Part shown: in pieces, positions 58,725 through 64,000 of the stretch | Position numbering within the stretch: the first letter of the stretch is position 1 | How the letters are laid out: each line of letters opens with the position of its first letter | DNA from: Darksidea phi | Lineage: Eukaryota; Ascomycota; Dothideomycetes; Pleosporales; Lentitheciaceae | Length of the DNA: 64,000 nt | Direction: 5' to 3' | NCBI GenBank assembly: GCA_030770425.1 | Contig: JASJFT010000027.1 | Coordinates: forward strand, 248,001-312,000 | Program-made: the position numbers and the translations under genes | The notes under the pieces: generated by a model | The model's input: the letters and a program-made list of their open reading frames with translations, nothing else | Database searches by the model: none | What the model was told of the DNA's origin: nothing

Positions 58725-60672
58725 ATGGTCCACTACCCGCCTGCCGACGCCGACGCCCAGCAGCTGCTCCAAGGCCATCAACAGAGCATGCCCCAGCGCC
58801 CACAACAACAACAACGACGACAACGGGCCATTGCAAAGAGCGCGCTCGCCGTCGCCGTCCTCGCCGCCTCGCTGCCCGTGACCACCGCCCAGACCTGTAT
58901 ATCGCTGCAGGGCTCGACCACGTGCCCTGCCTTCAGCAACGCCTCCGTCAGTACAGGCCTGTCCGGCGAATAGTATGTGTAACCTCACGTCAGACATCTG
59001 CCGTATCTGCATGGATGCTAATCAAAGCTGAACACAGCTCGTTCCTCTCATTCGTATCAGACGTGCAGACCTTCGACTCCCGATTACGAGATTATATCGG
59101 CACAGATTACGCGCGGGGAAAGTGAGTGCTTGCCGCTGCCTCGCTGTGCGTGGTTGTCGTCACTAACGGTCGCACAGGTACCAGGACATTCTCGGCTGCT
59201 CTAGCGTCAACCTAACCAACACGACCGACGTCTATGCTCGCTATACCACTACCTTCCTCTGCAACGAACTTGTTGGGAGGTCCGCCCAGAGTTGCAGCCT
59301 CTCTAATGACGATTGGAAGCCGCTATGTGCCGACTCCTGTGTATGTACCGCCTGTTTGCCTTCAACGGAAACCCCATGTGCGCCATTGCTAATCGCTCCT
59401 CAGGCTCAATTTGCTATTAGTGAGCAGGTAATAATATCGAGCGCTGAATTATGCGGAACCCCTGGCTCCAATGCCAATGATCAAATTCGATCCGACTCTG
59501 ACAGATGCCAACATCTTCCTCGCTCGCTCAGTGGGGACTGCACGGATGCCGTTGTGAATGAACCCAACGAGTGTGGCTTTGGCTCCAATCTCCAGGGCCT
59601 CTGCTTGTTCTGTGGAGCGAGTTCTCCGAACTCAACCGACTCGTGCTGTGTCAACTCTAATGTCGAAGCACGCTGCGTGGGAGTGGACTTACCCGTCACC
59701 TCGTCAATGCCGCCCCTATTCTCATCCACCTCCTCTTCTGCGGCGCCCACGGGCACATCGAGCCCAGCGGGCCTAAGCGGGTCTGGCTCTAGACTTTCTG
59801 GGGGCGCTATCGCGGGCATCGTCATCGGCTCGCTCATCGGCGCAGCGCTTATTCTTGGAGCGATCATCATGTGCTGCATCTATATCCGGAGACGGAGACA
59901 GAGCCAACAGGGCAGCATCCTAAACACCCCATCTCCCACTCGCCTTTCCGCACCCCCACCAATGAGCTATGGAGGTGATGGCCATTCACCCGCGACCGTC
60001 GTTCCCGGGGCGAGAGTGGCCCGCATGTCGGCATTGGAAGGTTCAAGCTCTTCGGACCGTCATAGCTCACGGGCCGGCGGTCTTGCAGCTTATCGTGGCC
60101 GGCACGACACCTATGAATCTCCCGAGTCACGTAACAGCCATCTTGGAGGGGACCTCCCCAAACGGGATGGCTCGCTGTCGAGCCGCTCGGCCCTTGGGGC
60201 TGTCAGTGGGCAGACGTCGCCTCTATCATCATCGGATCCGGAGCGGAACTTCTCCAGTCCTGAAGGTGTTGCATCGGGACAGTCCGAACAGTTGCAGTTT
60301 TTCAAGGACTACTACTCACAAGACGATATACATCCAAACGATACGGTCGCCACACTTTGGGCTTACCAGCCTCGTGCCAATGACGAGTTCGAGCTCGAGC
60401 GAGGAGATATGCTCAAAGTCGTTGGCATTTGGGACGATGGGTGGGCGACAGGTGTAAAACTTTCTGAGACAGCCGACGAATGGGAAGCGCGAAGAGCGGT
60501 GCAACGTGATTCGGGCGTCAGTAACGGAAGTCGGCAATCACGCGTCGAGAGCGACACCGAAATCAAGGCGTTCCCGCTCGTGTGCGTGTGTTTGCCACAG
60601 CACTGGAGGAAAACAATAGAAGGGGACAGCACGGACTCAGGGGGAGGTGACCGGCCACCTCCCAGCCCTTAA
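58725..60672 (+). CDS. Single-pass membrane protein with C-terminal SH3 domain
   Basis: Exons 58725-58972, 59038-59121, 59178-59340 and 59404-60672 (introns 65, 56 and 63 bp) give 587 aa. A Q-rich N-terminus precedes a hydrophobic signal/anchor (ALAVAVLAASLPVTTAQ, about residues 38-56). The ectodomain of ~240 residues is Cys-rich with several N-glycosylation sites (e.g. NLTNTT), then a Ser/Thr-rich stalk. One transmembrane helix (GAIAGIVIGSLIGAALILGA, about 300-325) ends in a stop-transfer RRRR. The cytosolic part is disordered and ends in an SH3 domain (TVATLWAYQPRANDEFELER, GDMLKVVGIWDDGWATG, then FPLVCVCL, about 479-555). The SH3 is split by a ~30-residue insert before its last strand. Architecture resembles fungal Fus1-like cell-surface scaffolds. 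A sensor or morphogenesis role is inferred. Confidence 0.85.
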
Positions 60673-62699
60673 TGACCTCGTTTCCCAGTCTGTTAACCTT
60701 CCTCAGTTGTTTCATCGGCCTCACCATCTCCTGTTCCTTCGGCTGAGCCCATTGCCAAGGCGCCTTTTTCCTCGCCAATTGCTACCAGGCGAGCAACATC
60801 ACGGCCCCCACCACCGCCTCGGACTCCGCCGTGCTTGCATTCCTCCGGCTCGAGCACTCTCCTCAACTCACCACCCCGATATAACGCGATACGATGATGG
60901 TTGCTCATGCTATGCACCGTTGATTTGGATTTGCGATTTCCTCTTTAAATCTTTGAGGCTTGTTGATACCCGTTCCGGATTGCATACATTCATGGGACCT
61001 CGCATTGCATTGCTCAGCGCCCACTTTTATCAGCATCGCATCTGACGCCCCGACACCATTCCAACGAACGTAATTATAATACCTCAAAGAACACATCACC
61101 TCGACTTAACGACCACCATTCCAGTTTCGAGTTTTTCTTTTCTTCGACAAACGGTAGATTTGGCGGGCGGCACCGTTTAATATGTTTGTTTTCTACTAAT
61201 CAACCACCCCATCACTGCGCGACAATGCGTACAACGCTCCTTTAACTGGACCAACAATCCCATCACTCTACCTGCGCCTTTACATTCCGCCACCGAACTA
61301 CCACCACGCTCCTTACATAATCACACCGAGTACCTCGACGCGCCACAGCATTTTCTAAGCGCCATTGGCTTCTTGTTTCGTTTTATACCCAAGCCCGGAT
61401 TTGGAGGCCACAACGAAAATTCCTTTCTTCTTTTCCTTCTTGCTCTCTCTTCGTTCGCCTTGGCGATTGAAGACGGTTGAGCGTCTCGTATAATCAGCTT
61501 TGGATGGGGAAAAAGGGATTTGAGCAACCGCCTTGTATATACCGGTTTGCTTTGTGGGGAAGTAGGGGGGGACATAATCTTAGCTTTCACATTTCTAAGA
61601 TGGCGCGCAGCTTTCGGGAGGGTGTGTTTGGTGGGGGCTTTGGATAGCGAGGGTTCTCACCATCGTGCCATGAGTTATTTGAGAAGAAGGGTTTTGGAAA
61701 AGATGGATAGCGGAATGAATATCGATTGAACAATGAATTACTTGCGCGATATATTCCTACATCCAGTGATGGCTCACTCTGTCGCCATCTGCTTCGCGCA
61801 GTTGGCCATACCTCCCAATCACTGCCTCGGTTCAACACAACCTCGACTACTAATTTACCCCCTTGCAATGCTTCGATAACGCATGCCATCACACCTCGCC
61901 AAGCGATGCATCACAAACCGATCGATACATACCCGTTCATGCAAAACAACACGTCGCCTATCCGGCTGAATGCGCAACCTTTCCGCTACTAGTTTAGTAT
62001 TTGTAAAATCTGTGAAACAGAACCCGACGTCCGTCCCCGCCATACAGCACAGACATAACCCATCGAACCTGCATACATGTCCTCGCTTTCGCTTTCATTT
62101 GGACCTCGCGACTCGGACTGTCTTCTGCCTTGAATCTTTTAAAAGTAAAGTCTAGCGTTACCAGGAAAGGAGGGGCGGGATATTCGCTAACTGTCCGGTG
62201 AAGAGGTGGAAAACGATAAGGGTAGGCGTCATGGTAAGGTGTGGGCTGTGCTTTTGGTGTAACCGCTCTCCTTGCATGCACGAACAGGACTTTGAGTTGA
62301 AGGAGCGATATGGATGTGAACCATGGTATAGAACTGTGTCAAATGCCGAACTGGAGGGGTCCGAACATCCTTCATGTTGTGTAACTCTCGCTGTGCATTT
62401 ATATCCATGCTCGTCAAGCGAGCTTAACACATACTGTATAGCTAGTCATCTACAAAGGGGGGGCAAGGGGTCGTTCATGCATAGTCACGTGACATACTCA
62501 TAACCCTGCCAGACAGACCCGCAAATACCCCTTCAATCGTTGTGTTTCACGTCGTCGTCGTAAGCCTCATCTTGTTGTAATTCATGTGGTATCATAGTCG
62601 CCGTCACCCCGTTACGCCTCCATGTTCACCTCTAGCAAGCCTCTGCAACCCTCCATTGACAGAATAACGGATCGAAAAGGATGACTTTGAGCGATTGGC
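60673..62699. other. 2-kb intergenic region
   Basis: Lies between the SH3 gene (+) and the zinc-finger gene (-), which converge here. It must hold both 3' ends. Short frames only; no domain or RNA recognised. Confidence 0.5.
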
Positions 62700-64000
62700 T
62701 CAGCTTCCCCTGCCCTTTCTCCGCGCCACCTTAACCATGCCGCCATCCTTGTTTCGCCCATGCCACTCTTTAATCTCGTGCTGGACGTTCTCGCGGTAGG
62801 CTTTGTACTCATCACTGCTATCAATGAGGAGTTGTGGGCAGTGACCGGAGCGACGAAGATGTCGCTTTAGGTTCTCCCAGCGGCAATCGGGTTTGAAAGT
62901 GCAGTTTGGATGCGGGCAACGATAGGGTCGAAGTGACTGGTAAATTATGTTAGTAAGCGAGTCATTACACTAGACTTTACATCCAACGAAGCAGCAAGAA
63001 ATCTGAAATCTGCGAATTGGCGACAGAGTGAGCCATCACCAACCCAATAGTTGCCACGGACCATGGCACCAGATTACTGGCTTATCAAAGGTAGAACATG
63101 ACGAGCACTTACCTGGTGAGTGCGCTCGTGTTTGCTGAGATTCGAGCTATCAGCGCACGAGAAATCGCAAAAGCGACACTTGTGCGGCTTCTTCCCCTCA
63201 TGCAGCGCCGAAATATGCGTCTGTAGTTGAGTATAGGTAGTTGTCGTATACCCACAACGATCGCACACATACGGTCTATCGCCAGTGTGCGTACGCTCAT
63301 GATTGTCCTTGGCTTGGTTCGTAGCAAAGGTCTTGCTGCAGCCCTCGTGACTACATGCATACGGTCGATACCCAGCGTGACCTAGAAGGTGACGAGACAA
63401 CTTGGAGCGCTGTTTGAAGTCCTTCGACAAAGTTTCGCAGCCTTCCCATTGGCAGACGCAGTGCGTGCAGTTGTCGACGTGGACGGCTTTGATATGCTTG
63501 TGGAGCGCTTCGGCGTTGTCGAAAACAGCGAGACAAAGGAAGCCAGGGGCGTGTTGCCACTTACACACACAGGACGACGCAGTACCTGCTGGTAGACTCT
63601 CATCCGCTACTGTACTATTGGCCGCGTTAGCCCTCAAGCCATAAAGATTCGGTACCAAGGAGGTTGGGAGCTCGCAATTAGGCTTAGGAAGACCCCCCTG
63701 GACAGCCTTTGCAAGGTCTAACTCTGGTGCTTTGGGCGCGGACACATGGTAAGCGTTCGAGTAGCTGGAGTGTGGAAGCATCCAAGAGTTGTCGTCACCT
63801 CCAAACCCGAGGCCCTGCAGGCTGCCATCGAAGTTAGCCACATTGGTAGAGCGAGTGACCGAGGAAGTGGACGTCGGTTGGTCAAGGTGAAATCCGAAGT
63901 TCATGAGACTGTTCGCCAACCCGTTACCCTGGGCCACGGATTGATTCCAGAGGTCGAGGTCCTCTCGCGATGCCGTGGGATAGTCTCCACATCCGCGAGA
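62700..64000 (-). CDS. C2H2 zinc-finger protein, 5' end beyond the window
   Basis: Exon 64000-63113 (open to the window edge) and last exon 62936-62700, with a 176-bp intron GTAAGT...CAG, encode 374 visible residues. Six C2H2-type fingers lie in the second half. Finger 1 (CVCKWQH... HKHIKAVH) and finger 2 (CVCQWEGC... SRHLLGH) are GLI/ZIC-like with wide or atypical cysteine spacing. Finger 3 is YACSHEGCSKTFATNQAKDN, followed by a classical HERTHTGDRPY linker. Finger 4 is YVCDRCGYTTTTYTQLQTHI and finger 5 HKCRFCDFSCADSSNLSKHE. The splice joins ERTHQ to SLRPYRCPHPNC, which makes finger 6. A basic tail (KVARRKGRGS) could be a nuclear localisation signal. Likely a DNA-binding transcription factor; target genes unknown. 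Confidence 0.88.

Overview
The window looks like a chromosome segment of a filamentous ascomycete (Pezizomycotina, possibly Dothideomycetes). The evidence is short GT-AG introns of mostly 46-80 bp with CTAAC/CTGAC-type branch points, a fungal NACHT-ankyrin receptor, a highly reducing iterative polyketide synthase, a PTH11-like rhodopsin-domain receptor, and decay of CAA/CAG codons to stops of the kind left by repeat-induced point mutation (RIP). All gene models were spliced by hand from the sequence. Each one keeps frame across every intron, but none has been checked against transcripts.

Left part (1-14.4 kb), housekeeping genes: an importin-9/Kap114-type karyopherin (-), a Rev7/MAD2L2 HORMA protein (+), an RNF216/TRIAD3-like RBR ubiquitin ligase with two predicted SUMO-interacting motifs (-), a LYC1-type N-acetyltransferase (+) and threonine synthase (+). 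Next comes a gene-poor stretch (14.4-17.8 kb) with an LTR-like segment and an AT-rich, RIP-like island.

Middle (17.9-36.5 kb), gene-poor: a 1093-residue NACHT-ankyrin NLR-like receptor (-) with a 13-bp minisatellite directly upstream of its start codon, and a 415-residue conserved fungal protein of unknown function (+). Between and beyond them are long stretches without recognisable genes. A peptidase S41-family pseudogene (-), broken by at least seven in-frame stops, lies at 33.3-35.6 kb.

Right-centre (36.7-52.6 kb), the main find, is a compact secondary-metabolite cluster. It holds a decayed 3-ketosphinganine-reductase-like SDR, a DHA2-type MFS exporter, an alpha-oxoamine synthase (AOS), a PTH11-like receptor and a complete HR-PKS (KS-AT-DH-MT-ER-KR-ACP, 2587 aa, 10 exons). 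PKS + AOS + ketosphinganine-reductase-like SDR is the core logic of sphinganine-analogue metabolites (fumonisin, AAL-toxin and sphingofungin pathways). Here the PKS and AOS look intact while the SDR appears broken. The inferred scheme is that the PKS makes a reduced, C-methylated acyl chain, the AOS condenses it with an amino acid to give an aminoketone, and the MFS protein exports the product.

Right end (53.4-64 kb): an F-box/2EXR-like protein (+), a single-pass membrane SH3 protein (+), and the 3' part of a six-finger C2H2 protein (-) that runs off the window edge. No tRNA, rRNA, CRISPR array or intact transposon was recognised.
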